Source of the DNA: Pseudorhodobacter turbinis
Lineage (GTDB): Bacteria > Pseudomonadota > Alphaproteobacteria > Rhodobacterales > Rhodobacteraceae
DNA: 64,000 nt
Direction: 5' to 3'
Assembly: GCF_005234135.1 (NCBI RefSeq)
Contig: NZ_CP039964.1
Span: 1,364,001-1,428,000 of the forward strand
Below are positions 17,607 through 26,634 of this stretch, piece by piece. Position 1 is the stretch's first letter, and each line of letters begins with the position of its first letter. Below the pieces are notes generated by a model. It was not told where the DNA came from, did no database searches, and saw only the letters and a list, made by a program, of their open reading frames with translations. Made by a program: the position numbers and the translations under genes.

Positions 17607-18763
17607 GCGCCTAGAGGCCTCAGGATTGAACGGGTAATGATATGGCGCTGGATTTCGCTGGTGCCGTCCCAGATCCGCTCAATCCGGCTATCACGCCATA
17701 GACGCTGCACAGGCAACTCTTCCATCAGACCCATACCGCCGAAAATCTGCACAGTGTCGTCGGCAACCTTGTTCAGCATTTCGGAGCAATAGACTTTAAC
17801 CATAGCCGCATCCTGGTCCAGCATCTCACCCGCATCGGCGCGGCGCACCGCGTCCATGACAAGAAGATCAGCCGTGCGCAGCCCGATGAGCATATCGGCC
17901 AGCCGGAAACCAGTCGCTTGGAATGTGCCAATCGGCTTGCCAAACTGTTTGCGGTTGGCGGCCCAGTCCGTGGCCAGTTCCATCATACGTTCGGCCTTGC
18001 CACAGCAGGTGGCCCCCACCCAGATGCGCCCCATGCCAAGCCATTTACCGGCCAGCTCAAACCCGCGTCCCTCTTCGCCCAAAACCTGTCCGGGCCCGAG
18101 GCGCACTTTGTCAAAAACCAGCTCATAGGTTTTATAACCACGGTTGCTGACGCATTTATTGCCTTCGCGGAACGTCACGCCGGGCATGTCGCGGTCCACC
18201 AAGAAGGCCGTGATGCGCTTGCGAGGGCCGCGTTTCGTCTCGTCCACACCTGTCACAGCAAACACAATTGCAAAATCGGCCATGGTTGGCGCCGAGATAA
18301 AGTGTTTGGAGCCGTTCATTATCCAGTCACTGCCATCAGGCTTGGCCGTGGTTTTCATGCCCATGGCGTCCGAACCCGCTTCGGGCTCCGTAAGGGCGAA
18401 TAATTCGCGTTTTTCGCCCGTGATGCAGGGCAACAGATAGGTCTCGACCTGATCACCTTCGCAGGCCAAAAGCAGATCAGTCGGGCGCGCGATCCAAGAA
18501 TGCAACGCATGGCTGGTGCGGCCGAATTCACGCTCGACAATCGCCATCTGCGTATGATTGAGCCCGCCACCGCCGAATCTTTCCGGCTGGTTCATCGCAT
18601 AAAGGCCCAATTCTTTCGCCTTGGCCACAATATTCAAGCCGAGCTCTTCAGGGACTTCGCCCAAGGTATCAACCAGTGCTTCGTGCGGGATAACTTCGTT
18701 CTCAAAGAAGCTGCGGACAGTGTCGCGTAGCATCTCGTTTTCATGGGAAAGAGCGATATTCAC
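17603..18763 (-). CDS. Acyl-CoA dehydrogenase
   Basis: A 386-residue flavoprotein of normal length. FAD/substrate motifs include ALTEPEAGSDAMGMKT, WIMNGSKHFIS and QIFGGMGLMEELPVQRLWRD. At the C-terminus the usual catalytic-Glu motif (Y/W)EGTSEIQ reads WDGTSEIQ, so the base at about residue 366 is Asp. GTG start with a good AGGAG. It feeds electrons to ETF, whose genes lie at 33.5-35.2 kb. Between a betaine-type transporter and an acyl-CoA synthetase, a gamma-butyrobetainyl-CoA dehydrogenase role is plausible but unproven; a fatty or branched acyl-CoA substrate is the alternative. Confidence 0.88.
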   Translation of the reverse strand: MNIALSHENEMLRDTVRSFFENEVIPHEALVDTLGEVPEELGLNIVAKAKELGLYAMNQPERFGGGGLNHTQMAIVEREFGRTSHALHSWIARPTDLLLACEGDQVETYLLPCITGEKRELFALTEPEAGSDAMGMKTTAKPDGSDWIMNGSKHFISAPTMADFAIVFAVTGVDETKRGPRKRITAFLVDRDMPGVTFREGNKCVSNRGYKTYELVFDKVRLGPGQVLGEEGRGFELAGKWLGMGRIWVGATCCGKAERMMELATDWAANRKQFGKPIGTFQATGFRLADMLIGLRTADLLVMDAVRRADAGEMLDQDAAMVKVYCSEMLNKVADDTVQIFGGMGLMEELPVQRLWRDSRIERIWDGTSEIQRHIITRSILRPLGA

Positions 18764-18781
18764 GGGATTCTCCTGAAGGTT

Positions 18782-19579
18782 TTATAGTTCTGCCGCGCGC
18801 ACCCGACGGCGCGCCAGCATAAGTGAAATGCCAAAGGCGGTGAGCGTGACTGCAATAAGGACCACCGCGGCGGCGGCCACTGTTGGGTCAGTGTTTTCAC
18901 GGATACCGTTCCACATACGGCGCGGCAGGGTGTAGGTATTGAATTTTGAGATGAATAGCGTGACCACGATCTCGTCCCAGCTAAGGATAAAGGCAAAGAG
19001 CCCGCCCGCCAAAATCCCCGGTTTAATCGACGGCACGATCACCCGGCGCATCGTTGTCCAAGCGTTAGCGCCCATATTGCGCGACGCCTGTTCGAGGTTG
19101 GGGTCGAAGTTTGCCAAGGACGCGCTGACCGTGATCAACACCATTGGGGTCGCCAAAATGGTGTGCGCCAAGATCAAACCAAGATAGCTGTCCAGAAGGC
19201 CAAGTGGAATCCACAGCCGATAGAACGCCATCGCTGAGATGATTTGAGGGATAATCAGCGGCAATAACAACAGCGCCCGCACAGCATCGCTGTATTTTGA
19301 TGTGATCCGCCACAACCCAATCGAACATAGGGTTCCCAAAAACGTTGCAAACAGCGCTGTGCTGGTCGCGATTACCGCACTTTGATAAAGGCTCGAGAGC
19401 CATTCCGAACTTGTGAACAGGTTCGCGAAATGCCGCAACGACAGGCTGTCTTCAGGGAAAGAGAGGAACCGTTTGGGCGTGAGCGAAACGGGGATTGCGA
19501 CCAGCGCAGGCAGCACCAGAAACGCCAGGAACAGCCAGGCAAGAAAGTCGATTACGCGGGACATTAAAGAACGCTTCAT
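18782..19579 (-). CDS. ABC transporter permease (PotC-like)
   Basis: A 265-residue membrane permease with about six helices. N-terminus VIDFLAWLFLAFLVLPALV and the EAA loop EQASRNMGANAWTTMRRVIVP are those of spermidine/putrescine-type permeases. It overlaps the preceding permease gene by four bases and forms a heterodimer with it. Part of one leftward operon with binding protein and ATPase. Confidence 0.9.
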   Translation of the reverse strand: MKRSLMSRVIDFLAWLFLAFLVLPALVAIPVSLTPKRFLSFPEDSLSLRHFANLFTSSEWLSSLYQSAVIATSTALFATFLGTLCSIGLWRITSKYSDAVRALLLLPLIIPQIISAMAFYRLWIPLGLLDSYLGLILAHTILATPMVLITVSASLANFDPNLEQASRNMGANAWTTMRRVIVPSIKPGILAGGLFAFILSWDEIVVTLFISKFNTYTLPRRMWNGIRENTDPTVAAAAVVLIAVTLTAFGISLMLARRRVRAAEL

Positions 19580-20442
19580 GACGAAGCCCCCCCAAACGCC
19601 GTACTAAGCTTCATAAAGCGCGACATGATGTAGAGCAGTGCCATCACACCAAAGAGCATCAGCGCCGCCAGCATCGCAGCCGTGCCCCATTTCAGCGTCA
19701 CCAAAAGCTGGACAGAGATATATTCAGCCACCATCAACACTTTTCCGCCGCCCAAAATGGCAGGGGTAACGTAAAAGCCGAGGCTGAGAATAAAGACCAA
19801 CAGCGACGAGGCGACGAGGCCCGGCTTGGTCAGCGGCAGATAGACCTTGCGGAACGTCTGCCCCCCTGTGGCGCCCAGATTGCGCGACGCCTGAATAACA
19901 CGGGTATCAAGGCCTTGCATATTCGCCAGAAGTGGAAGCACCGCGTAGGGCACCATATAATGCACCATGCCGATCAGGACGCCCAGTTCATTGCGTACAA
20001 AAGCAATGGGTTCACTGATGATATTCAGCGCCTCCAAAGAGTTATTCAGCAGCCCATTGGTCCCCAGCAGCATCAACCAAGAAAACGTCCGGACCAGCAC
20101 CGATATCCAAAAGGAAATGAGCAGCAGCGCAAGCATGGCGTTTTGCTTTTTCTGGTTTGCATGAACCATCGCATAGGCAATGCAATAACCTATCAGCACG
20201 CTGAAACCCGTTGTCAGCAGGCAGACCCGTACCGTTGTCCAGATGATACGGGCCAATGAATCACTTGTGATCAGCTTTTCATAGTTTTCCAAACCCGGTG
20301 TCGGGTCCGTAAAGCTAAGCCAAAGGATATTAAGGATCGGCCCAAAGTACAGAGCCAGCAGCAGCAGCAGGAAGGGGGCAATAAGCAACCAACCCGGTGC
20401 GATGTATTTGCGAAGCATTTGGGGCAAGGGACACGACCTCAT
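19576..20442 (-). CDS. ABC transporter permease (PotB-like)
   Basis: A 288-residue permease with about six transmembrane segments; N-terminal WLLIAPFLLLLLALYFGPIL and the EAA loop IQASRNLGATGGQTFRKVYLP mark the PotB/PotH group. Start is near a GTCCC-rich leader rather than a perfect Shine-Dalgarno; its 3' end overlaps the PotC-like gene, giving coupled synthesis of the pair. Confidence 0.9.
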   Translation of the reverse strand: MRSCPLPQMLRKYIAPGWLLIAPFLLLLLALYFGPILNILWLSFTDPTPGLENYEKLITSDSLARIIWTTVRVCLLTTGFSVLIGYCIAYAMVHANQKKQNAMLALLLISFWISVLVRTFSWLMLLGTNGLLNNSLEALNIISEPIAFVRNELGVLIGMVHYMVPYAVLPLLANMQGLDTRVIQASRNLGATGGQTFRKVYLPLTKPGLVASSLLVFILSLGFYVTPAILGGGKVLMVAEYISVQLLVTLKWGTAAMLAALMLFGVMALLYIMSRFMKLSTAFGGASS

Positions 20443-20541
20443 TGTTCAGTGAATTCGTCGATCTGAAAGCGGATGAAATACTCAGCCGACCTCAGTACAA
20501 AAGACCAGCGAGGCGGGAGAAACAGCCCCGCTGGTTCGGGA

Positions 20542-21648
20542 TTAACTGATGGCTTCAAGATATGCGTTAACCGCATCGCCACCATGTTCGGCCCACCACT
20601 CCGGATCGTTAAAGATCACCTTGCCGATGTTCTGTTCCGATGTAATCGCATACGGCATGGCATCTGCCGGGATCTGGGAAAAGGCATCAGGATTGGATGG
20701 TGTCATGCCCAGACATGAAAGAATCGCCAACTGGCTTTCAACCGCCTGCGCCTGTGCGATGAATTTCATCGCGTCCGCACCCGCAGGGTTCCCCTTGGGT
20801 ACGATATAGGCCCCGGGCATTGCGATCGCCTCGTTCATCACCAACTTGAAACGACCGTCTGTATCCTGCTCGATAGAGCGGGCGCGATTTTGCCAGACCA
20901 TAGCCATCGACACTTCGCCATTAACGATCATCGAATGCGCTTCGGACGCGGAGCCCCAATAGATGGTATCGTCCCGAATTGATTTGATCTTGGTCAGCGC
21001 GCGGTCCAGATCCAGCGGGTAAAGCGCCTCTTTGGCCACGCCATCCGCAAGCAAAGCCCCCTCGATCGCACCATTGGCCCATTTATAAAGCGACCTTTTG
21101 CCCGGGAATTTGGCGGTGTCAAAGAAGTCCGCCCAGTTGGTCGGCGGCGTGTCACCATAGACTTCGGTGTCGTACATAAAGGCATAGCCATAGAAGACCA
21201 CCGTAACCCCATGCTCCCATGCAAAGCCTTCCAGAACCTTGGATTTATCCACAACAGAATAGTCAATAGGTTCGAGATGCCCGGTTGCACCAAGAGCGAT
21301 CGCGTCAAACGCATCCGCATCCGCCACATCCGACGTGATATTCCCGGAATCGACCATAGAGCGAAGCTTGCCCTGCAGCGGGCCAGAGGTATCAATACGC
21401 AGCGCGATACCGGTCTTATCGGTGAACGGCTTGCCAATGGCTTCGCCATGGCAGCGCTCGGCATCACCGCCCCAGTTCCACAATACGACCTGATCCGCCG
21501 CGGCATGGGCATCGCCCACCATCACGGCCGAGCTGGCTACACCAGCCATCCCGCACATCACCAGGAAAGATCGACGATCCAACTTGCCGGCCTTAAAAGC
21601 TTTGGCGCCATCAACGAGCGTTTCCCGCATCATCTTTTGGTCTGTCAT
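20542..21648 (-). CDS. ABC transporter substrate-binding protein (PotD/PotF-like), Tat signal
   Basis: A 368-residue periplasmic binding protein. A twin-arginine signal is visible (DRRSFLVMCGMAGVASSAVM, cleavage near AHA). The mature part starts VVLWNWGGDAERCHG, typical of family 1 spermidine/putrescine-binding proteins, and ends at DPEWWAEHGGDAVNAYLEA. I chose ATG 21648 (GGGAG six bases upstream) over an in-frame ATG at 21717. Such proteins bind polyamines or other cationic amines; neighbours suggest a quaternary amine. Confidence 0.88.
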   Translation of the reverse strand: MTDQKMMRETLVDGAKAFKAGKLDRRSFLVMCGMAGVASSAVMVGDAHAAADQVVLWNWGGDAERCHGEAIGKPFTDKTGIALRIDTSGPLQGKLRSMVDSGNITSDVADADAFDAIALGATGHLEPIDYSVVDKSKVLEGFAWEHGVTVVFYGYAFMYDTEVYGDTPPTNWADFFDTAKFPGKRSLYKWANGAIEGALLADGVAKEALYPLDLDRALTKIKSIRDDTIYWGSASEAHSMIVNGEVSMAMVWQNRARSIEQDTDGRFKLVMNEAIAMPGAYIVPKGNPAGADAMKFIAQAQAVESQLAILSCLGMTPSNPDAFSQIPADAMPYAITSEQNIGKVIFNDPEWWAEHGGDAVNAYLEAIS

Positions 21649-21723
21649 CTTAAACTCCCTTATCAAAAAGCTGGGCATCCAGCCCGATTTGCGTGATGCG
21701 GTTCGATCCGCATTCATGAGTTA

Positions 21724-22725
21724 TCAGTCTTGCAGTCTGACCATTGCATCCTGCGCCCAGGTCAAGTCGACCTGCTGCCCTTGGATGAAATCATGCCTGC
21801 TGCGCCACACGTCCACGTCGACCTCGAAATCATCTTCACCCTCCACGGCGATCATGAATTTCAACATCGGACCGAAATAGGTAATCGAGCGGATCGTACC
21901 CGTTAGGCGGGTGTCATCCCCCCCCTGCCCCTGCGGTGCCAGATCAATTTTTTCCGGGCGCAGCGCATAAACGCCGTTATTGTGGTGCAGGAAATTGCTC
22001 TTTCCAAGGAAACCGGCAGAGAACCTTGTGTTGGGCCGCTCGTAAAGCTCGGTTGGTGACCCAACCTGCTCGATCATGCCTTGCTGCATGATGACGATCC
22101 GGTCGGACATCGACAGCGCTTCTTCTTGGTCGTGCGTTACGAAGATAAAGGTCGTGCCAACCCGGCGATGAATCTCCTTGAGCTGTTCTTGAACCTCGAT
22201 GCGCAATTTTTTATCCAGCGCACCCAATGGCTCGTCCAGCAGCAGCACAGGGGGCGAGAACGACAGCGCGCGGGCAAGGGCCACGCGCTGTTTTTGTCCG
22301 CCTGACAGCTGGTCAGGTTTGCGGTCGCCGAACGCGACCAATTGGACCAGTTCCAACATCTCCTCAACACGCGCAGCTATCTCGGCGCGGGGCCGTTTAC
22401 GAATTTCAAGCGGATAGGCGATGTTCTGGCGCACAGTCATGTGCGGGAACAGCGCATAGCCTTGAAACACCATGCCAAAGTTGCGTTTTTCGGCCGGCAC
22501 ATTCGCGATCGAGTGACCACTTAGCGAAATATCGCCAGAGGTGACGTCCAGGAATCCTGCGATCATCATCAACAGCGTCGTTTTTCCAGACCCTGAAGGG
22601 CCTAGCAGTGTCAGAAACTCGCCTTTACGAATTTCAAGATCAACAGACTTTACTGCCTCGAATGCGCCGAAGCTTTTCGAAAGCTTCGTCAGCCTAAGAT
22701 TACCGTTGGCATGCCCTGCCTCCAT
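21724..22725 (-). CDS. ABC transporter ATPase (PotA-like)
   Basis: A 333-residue ATPase: Walker A GPSGSGKTT, signature LSGGQKQR, Walker B VLLLDEPLGALD, H-loop VTHDQEEA, and a C-terminal TOBE-type domain (LRPEKIDLAP). Length is slightly below PotA but complete. It starts three bases after the BKACE stop, so transporter and cleavage enzyme are cotranscribed. Confidence 0.92.
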   Translation of the reverse strand: MEAGHANGNLRLTKLSKSFGAFEAVKSVDLEIRKGEFLTLLGPSGSGKTTLLMMIAGFLDVTSGDISLSGHSIANVPAEKRNFGMVFQGYALFPHMTVRQNIAYPLEIRKRPRAEIAARVEEMLELVQLVAFGDRKPDQLSGGQKQRVALARALSFSPPVLLLDEPLGALDKKLRIEVQEQLKEIHRRVGTTFIFVTHDQEEALSMSDRIVIMQQGMIEQVGSPTELYERPNTRFSAGFLGKSNFLHHNNGVYALRPEKIDLAPQGQGGDDTRLTGTIRSITYFGPMLKFMIAVEGEDDFEVDVDVWRSRHDFIQGQQVDLTWAQDAMVRLQD

Positions 22726-22728
22726 GGT

Positions 22729-23619
22729 TCAGCTATCCCCCCCGCGCAATTTCAACTTAGTGCGCGCTTCCTGCGCAGTAACCGCACGCCCCCCCATACG
22801 CTCAATGATCTCAACGACACGGGTGACAAGCTGGCCATTGGTGGCCAGAACGCCGCGATCCAGCATCAGGTTGTCCTCAAGCCCGACCCGAACGTTGCCT
22901 CCCATGGCGACCACAGCAGCAGCCATCGGCATCTGCATCCGGCTAATTCCGAAACCGGCCCAGCTTGCATCTTGCGGCAGGTGGTCTTTCATCACCTTAA
23001 GCGTATCAACGCTCTGATCCGCGCCCCATGGAATGCCAAGGCAGATCTGGAACATCGGTGGATCGGCGATCAGACCTTCCTTGACCATCTGGCGCGCAAA
23101 GCGAATATGGCCCAGCTCGAACACTTCCATCTCAGGCTTTACGCCCCATTCACGGACTTTCTGAGCCATATGGCGCAAGGTCGGCGGGGTGGAGATATAG
23201 ATATTATCACCGTCGCCAAAGTTCAGCGTTCCACAATCGAGTGAACAGATTTCCGGCAGGCATTGTTTGATATGGATGAGCCGGTCATCGGCGCTAATCA
23301 TATCGGTGCCGGGACCAGGCATCGCAGGGTTGTCCGCATCGGGAACCCAGTCCCCCCCCATACCTGCAGTGAGATTGATGACGACATCAGTGCCACTGTC
23401 GCGCACCCGGTCGACGACTTCTTTAAACAGCTTGGGATCACGCGATGCTTTACCCGTTTCAGGGTCCCGCACGTGAATGTGGGCAATCGCCGCACCGGCT
23501 TTCGCGGCCTCTATCGCGGCATCTGCAATTTCCTTTGGGGTGACAGGAACATGGGGACTGCGCCCTCTTGTATCCCCCGCGCCGGTGACTGCACATGTGA
23601 TGATTACTTCGTAGTTCAC
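22729..23619 (-). CDS. Beta-keto acid cleavage enzyme (BKACE, DUF849)
   Basis: A 296-residue protein of the BKACE family, which condenses a beta-keto acid with acetyl-CoA to give acetoacetate and a new CoA ester. It begins [16 protein letters not shown] and carries the zinc site pattern AHIHVRDP and the ELGH motif ([10 protein letters not shown]), plus [11 protein letters not shown]. The GTG at 23619 with GGGAGG five bases upstream matches the family start; a longer ATG frame from 23697 adds unrelated residues. First gene of the operon with the transporter and divergent from a CdhR-like regulator. Dehydrocarnitine is the favoured substrate because a carnitine-dehydrogenase-like gene is nearby. 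Confidence 0.88.
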   Translation of the reverse strand: MNYEVIITCAVTGAGDTRGRSPHVPVTPKEIADAAIEAAKAGAAIAHIHVRDPETGKASRDPKLFKEVVDRVRDSGTDVVINLTAGMGGDWVPDADNPAMPGPGTDMISADDRLIHIKQCLPEICSLDCGTLNFGDGDNIYISTPPTLRHMAQKVREWGVKPEMEVFELGHIRFARQMVKEGLIADPPMFQICLGIPWGADQSVDTLKVMKDHLPQDASWAGFGISRMQMPMAAAVVAMGGNVRVGLEDNLMLDRGVLATNGQLVTRVVEIIERMGGRAVTAQEARTKLKLRGGDS

Positions 23620-23752
23620 GCTTTCCTCCCATATTCGCTTGCACCGAGAATTCAAGTAAACGGGCGCTGCAACTTCTTTTTTTACGACGTAATTCATGAA
23701 GGGGTGGCGTAAAAGAGCTGAGTAATATCATCTCCCCAAGCAAGACTTATCT
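23620..23752. promoter_or_regulatory. Divergent promoter region, BKACE operon / regulator
   Basis: The 133 bases between the two divergent genes must hold both promoters and probably the regulator's operator. The centre is AT-rich (TTCTTTTTTTACGACGTAAT about 23673-23692, containing the inverted ACGACGTAAT-like pattern). No operator can be named with confidence. Confidence 0.4.
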
Positions 23753-24835
23753 ATGGAAGTTGAAATGGAATCACACACCCACCCATGGCACTGCCTCTTT
23801 GTGCTTATCCCCAGATTTAACATGATGACGCTGACTGCATTACTTGAACCACTACGCATTGCGAACTACCTCTCGCATGAGCAGATTTATTCTCATGAAT
23901 TTTGTTCAATTAACGACGAAACCGTCTCTGCCAGCAACGGCATGCGCCAGATCTGCCAGCCCTTGCCGGAGACGGTAAAGCGCAACACAACAATTTTTTT
24001 GCTCGCCAGCTGGGGGGGCGAAGCCTATGCGAACCCAAAGTTACTGGCCTGGCTGCGGCTCCAGAAACGTAACGGCGTTCAAATTTGCGGGGTAGAGATT
24101 GGGACCTATATCCTAGCGCGCGCCGGACTCCTCAACCATCACACAGCGACAACACATTGGTCTTATCTCCAGGGATTTCAGGAGAAATTTCCAGAGGTTA
24201 AGGCAGTTGAGCAACTCTATACGGAGATGGGCCAGATCATGACCTGCGCAGGTGGTACAGCAGGATTTGACCTCATGCTCAGCTTCATCAGCCGTTACCG
24301 AAGCCAGACACTGGCAGGCGAGATCGCCGATCAGATAATGCATCATCCGCTGCGCCCTGCGGCCGCTCCGCAGCGGGTCACCCATGGCAGAGGCGTTGAC
24401 TCACTGCCACTTGGGGTGCGCGAGGCGGTGCGGATTATCGAAAGGAATATCGAAGACCCATTGCGTGTCGCAGATATCGCCAAAAAAGTTGGCATTTCAC
24501 AGCGACAGCTGGAACGGCGGTTTGTTGCAAACTTTAACTGCTCGGTCGCGCGGTTTGGGCAGTTGATGCGGCTTCAGCGCGCCCGTGTCCTGCTTGTCTC
24601 TACCGATCTAAGTATCAGTGAAATTTCAACGGCCTCCGGCTTCAACACACAGTCGCATTTCAATCTGGTTTTCAAAAAGTGTTTCGGACGAAAACCAAGA
24701 CACTACCGTATGGCTTGGCCGGACAGCGAAACCGCCCCAAAATGGCCCGGCACGCTGTCGTCCTTTCTCAACTCAGTCCGAAAAACTTCTGATAAGAAAG
24801 ATAAATGCGTCACGGTCGATCCAGATCGACCGTGA
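23753..24835 (+). CDS. GlxA-type AraC-family regulator (CdhR-like)
   Basis: A 360-residue regulator with an N-terminal DJ-1/class I glutamine-amidotransferase-like domain (residues 1-190, LVPRF-like start, nucleophile region CGVEIGTYILARAGLL) and a C-terminal double AraC helix-turn-helix (GVREAVRIIERNIEDPLR, SQRQLERRF, TASGFNTQSHFNLVFKK). This architecture is that of CdhR, GbdR and ArgR-like activators of carnitine and glycine betaine catabolism. Divergent from the BKACE operon and convergent with the carnitine-dehydrogenase-like gene. An internal ATG at 23765 is an alternative start. Its 3' end lies inside a terminator hairpin. Confidence 0.88.
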   Translation: MEVEMESHTHPWHCLFVLIPRFNMMTLTALLEPLRIANYLSHEQIYSHEFCSINDETVSASNGMRQICQPLPETVKRNTTIFLLASWGGEAYANPKLLAWLRLQKRNGVQICGVEIGTYILARAGLLNHHTATTHWSYLQGFQEKFPEVKAVEQLYTEMGQIMTCAGGTAGFDLMLSFISRYRSQTLAGEIADQIMHHPLRPAAAPQRVTHGRGVDSLPLGVREAVRIIERNIEDPLRVADIAKKVGISQRQLERRFVANFNCSVARFGQLMRLQRARVLLVSTDLSISEISTASGFNTQSHFNLVFKKCFGRKPRHYRMAWPDSETAPKWPGTLSSFLNSVRKTSDKKDKCVTVDPDRP

Positions 24836-24840
24836 CGCAT
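24805..24840. terminator. Perfect 17-bp hairpin, bidirectional terminator
   Basis: Bases 24805-24821 (ATGCGTCACGGTCGATC) pair perfectly with 24824-24840, leaving a two-base spacer. TTCTTTT follows on the plus strand and an A-rich run precedes (TTTATC on the minus strand). It lies between convergent genes and includes the regulator's stop codon (24833-24835), so it probably ends transcription from both sides. Confidence 0.7.
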
Positions 24841-24857
24841 TCTTTTCGAGCCTTGAT

Positions 24858-25799
24858 TCAAGCGCTGTCCCGAAGCGCGTTCAAAATAGCGACAATCTGA
24901 CGATCGCGCTGTTCGGCCATGGCCTCAAAACCGCGGCCCCCCGCAATAGCGTTGCAGCCGTCCACCATACGATCGCGCAGCGCCTGCGTCAGCTCGGGGG
25001 CTTCTAAGCGCGTCCAGGGCAGTTTGAGCGCGGGGCCAAACTGATCCAGATTGGTAGCCATACCCCCCGCCCCGCAGGCGACATGAAACGCCATGCACTG
25101 CCCCTGCACCGCCATTCGCGGTGCAGGGCCGTTGATAAGCGCAATATCAATGTCTGCAGGTGTGGCCTCACCATTGGCGACCATATGCAGGGCCTCCCGC
25201 CACAGCGCCTCTTGCAGGCGAGTCGCTACGAATCCCGGGATCTCTTTCTTCAACAAAAGCGGTGCCTTCCCCGCGAGCTTGTAGAATTCGCCGGCCCATT
25301 CTACCGCTTCCGGGTCCGTCTGTTCGCCACCGACAATCTCGACCAGCGGTAGCAGATAAGGCGGGTTGAACGGGTGGCCAATAACACAGCGTCCGGGCGT
25401 GGCGCAGTTTGCCTGAATCTCCGTCATCATTAGACCTGAGGTGGACGATCCGATGACAACACCCTCGGGCACGATTTCGCCCAGCTTCTTATAAAGCGCC
25501 TGCTTCATGCCAAGATTTTCAGGTGCGCTTTCCTGAATGAACTGGGCGTCGCGTACGGCCTCTTCAAGGTCGTGAACAATCCTGAGCCGGTCACGCGATG
25601 CACCCGGCGCCAGTCCAAGATTGGTCAGGCTAACCCAGGCAGTATCCAGAATCGCCTGAAAGGCCGGCAATTCCTTAGGGTCGTGCAAATACAAGGTAAC
25701 ATCATATCCCCGCGCCAAAAAATGCGCAGCCCAACCACCACCGATCGGACCACCTCCGATGCTGGTGACTTTGGTTACGTCCTGAGGGGCCAAAAACAT
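24858..25799 (-). CDS. L-carnitine 3-dehydrogenase-like (3-hydroxyacyl-CoA dehydrogenase family)
   Basis: A 313-residue NAD-dependent dehydrogenase. Rossmann motif GGGPIGGGWAAHFL at the N-terminus, SSTSGL, and the catalytic His motif GHPFNPPYLLPLVEIVGG; the C-terminal half keeps FVATRLQEALWREALHMV and ATPADIDIALINGPAPR, the pattern of carnitine 3-dehydrogenase and related lambda-crystallin-like enzymes. It would turn L-carnitine into 3-dehydrocarnitine, the substrate class of BKACE. ATG 25799 follows the CaiD-like stop by two bases. A general 3-hydroxyacyl-CoA dehydrogenase is the alternative; substrate loops cannot be judged by eye. Confidence 0.75.
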   Translation of the reverse strand: MFLAPQDVTKVTSIGGGPIGGGWAAHFLARGYDVTLYLHDPKELPAFQAILDTAWVSLTNLGLAPGASRDRLRIVHDLEEAVRDAQFIQESAPENLGMKQALYKKLGEIVPEGVVIGSSTSGLMMTEIQANCATPGRCVIGHPFNPPYLLPLVEIVGGEQTDPEAVEWAGEFYKLAGKAPLLLKKEIPGFVATRLQEALWREALHMVANGEATPADIDIALINGPAPRMAVQGQCMAFHVACGAGGMATNLDQFGPALKLPWTRLEAPELTQALRDRMVDGCNAIAGGRGFEAMAEQRDRQIVAILNALRDSA

Positions 25800-25801
25800 A
25801 A

Positions 25802-26605
25802 TCAACGTCCTTTGAAAATTGGCGCTCGTTTTTCGACGAACGCAGCCACGCCTTCCGCTGAATCTTCAGATTTCAGCATTTTGCGATAAGTGGTCAGGTC
25901 TTCACCGCGCATTTTCTCAAACGCGGTTTCAAGCGGTTGGCATTCAATGGCGCGGAGCACTTCCTTTACGCTTTGCATCGCCAGCGGGGCAGATGCCGCG
26001 ATGGAATCAGCCCATTCACGCGCTGCTTCCATCAGGTTTTCCTTGGGGACCACCTTGTTCACCAACCCGTAATGCGCGGCTTCCTTTGCCGTCATTCGAC
26101 GTCCCAAAAGGAACATTTCGACAGCGATGTTGTGCGGAATGCGACGAGGAAGCCGTTGCAGAGCACCAGCATCTGGCACAATCCCCAGCGGCATTTCAGG
26201 CAAGCCAAACTCCACATGGTCGGCTGCAATTAAAAGGTCACACCCCAGCGCAACTTCAAAGCCGCCGCCAATGACCAGACCGTTCAGCGCGGCGATCACC
26301 GGCTTGTTGAGGGTCCAGTTCTCGGTCAGGCCGGCAAACCCTCCGTCGCCATAATCGGCAGTTTCCCACCAGTTATCCAGCTGCATCTCACCGGAATTCA
26401 GCGCCTTGAGGTCCCAACCTGCGGAAAAGATTTTATCCCCTTCCGCCGTCAAAATACCCACCCACAGATCTGGGTCGTCGCGCAGTTCAGCGAAGGCCGC
26501 TCCCAGGGCCTGGCTCATCGGAATGTCGATAGCATTGACCTTTGGGCGGTTCATTTTGATTTCAAGAACCCGGCCGCGCCGAGTGACTTCAACACCGTTT
26601 GTCAC
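25802..26605 (-). CDS. caiD: Enoyl-CoA hydratase, crotonobetainyl-CoA hydratase (CaiD)-like
   Basis: A 267-residue crotonase. It matches CaiD closely by eye: LEIKMNRPKVNAID, FSAGWDLKAL, GGFAGLTENW, then the catalytic segments NGLVIGGGFEVAL (first Glu) and LPEMPLGIVPDAG (second Glu), and the end EDSAEGVAAFVEKRAPIFKGR pattern. CaiD interconverts crotonobetainyl-CoA and L-carnitinyl-CoA. It sits two bases upstream of the carnitine-dehydrogenase-like gene and downstream of an LLM monooxygenase, giving a hydratase-dehydrogenase pair that fits carnitine or gamma-butyrobetaine use. Confidence 0.75.
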   Translation of the reverse strand: MTNGVEVTRRGRVLEIKMNRPKVNAIDIPMSQALGAAFAELRDDPDLWVGILTAEGDKIFSAGWDLKALNSGEMQLDNWWETADYGDGGFAGLTENWTLNKPVIAALNGLVIGGGFEVALGCDLLIAADHVEFGLPEMPLGIVPDAGALQRLPRRIPHNIAVEMFLLGRRMTAKEAAHYGLVNKVVPKENLMEAAREWADSIAASAPLAMQSVKEVLRAIECQPLETAFEKMRGEDLTTYRKMLKSEDSAEGVAAFVEKRAPIFKGR

Positions 26606-26634
26606 GATTTATTCTCCTTAAGTATTTTGCTGAT

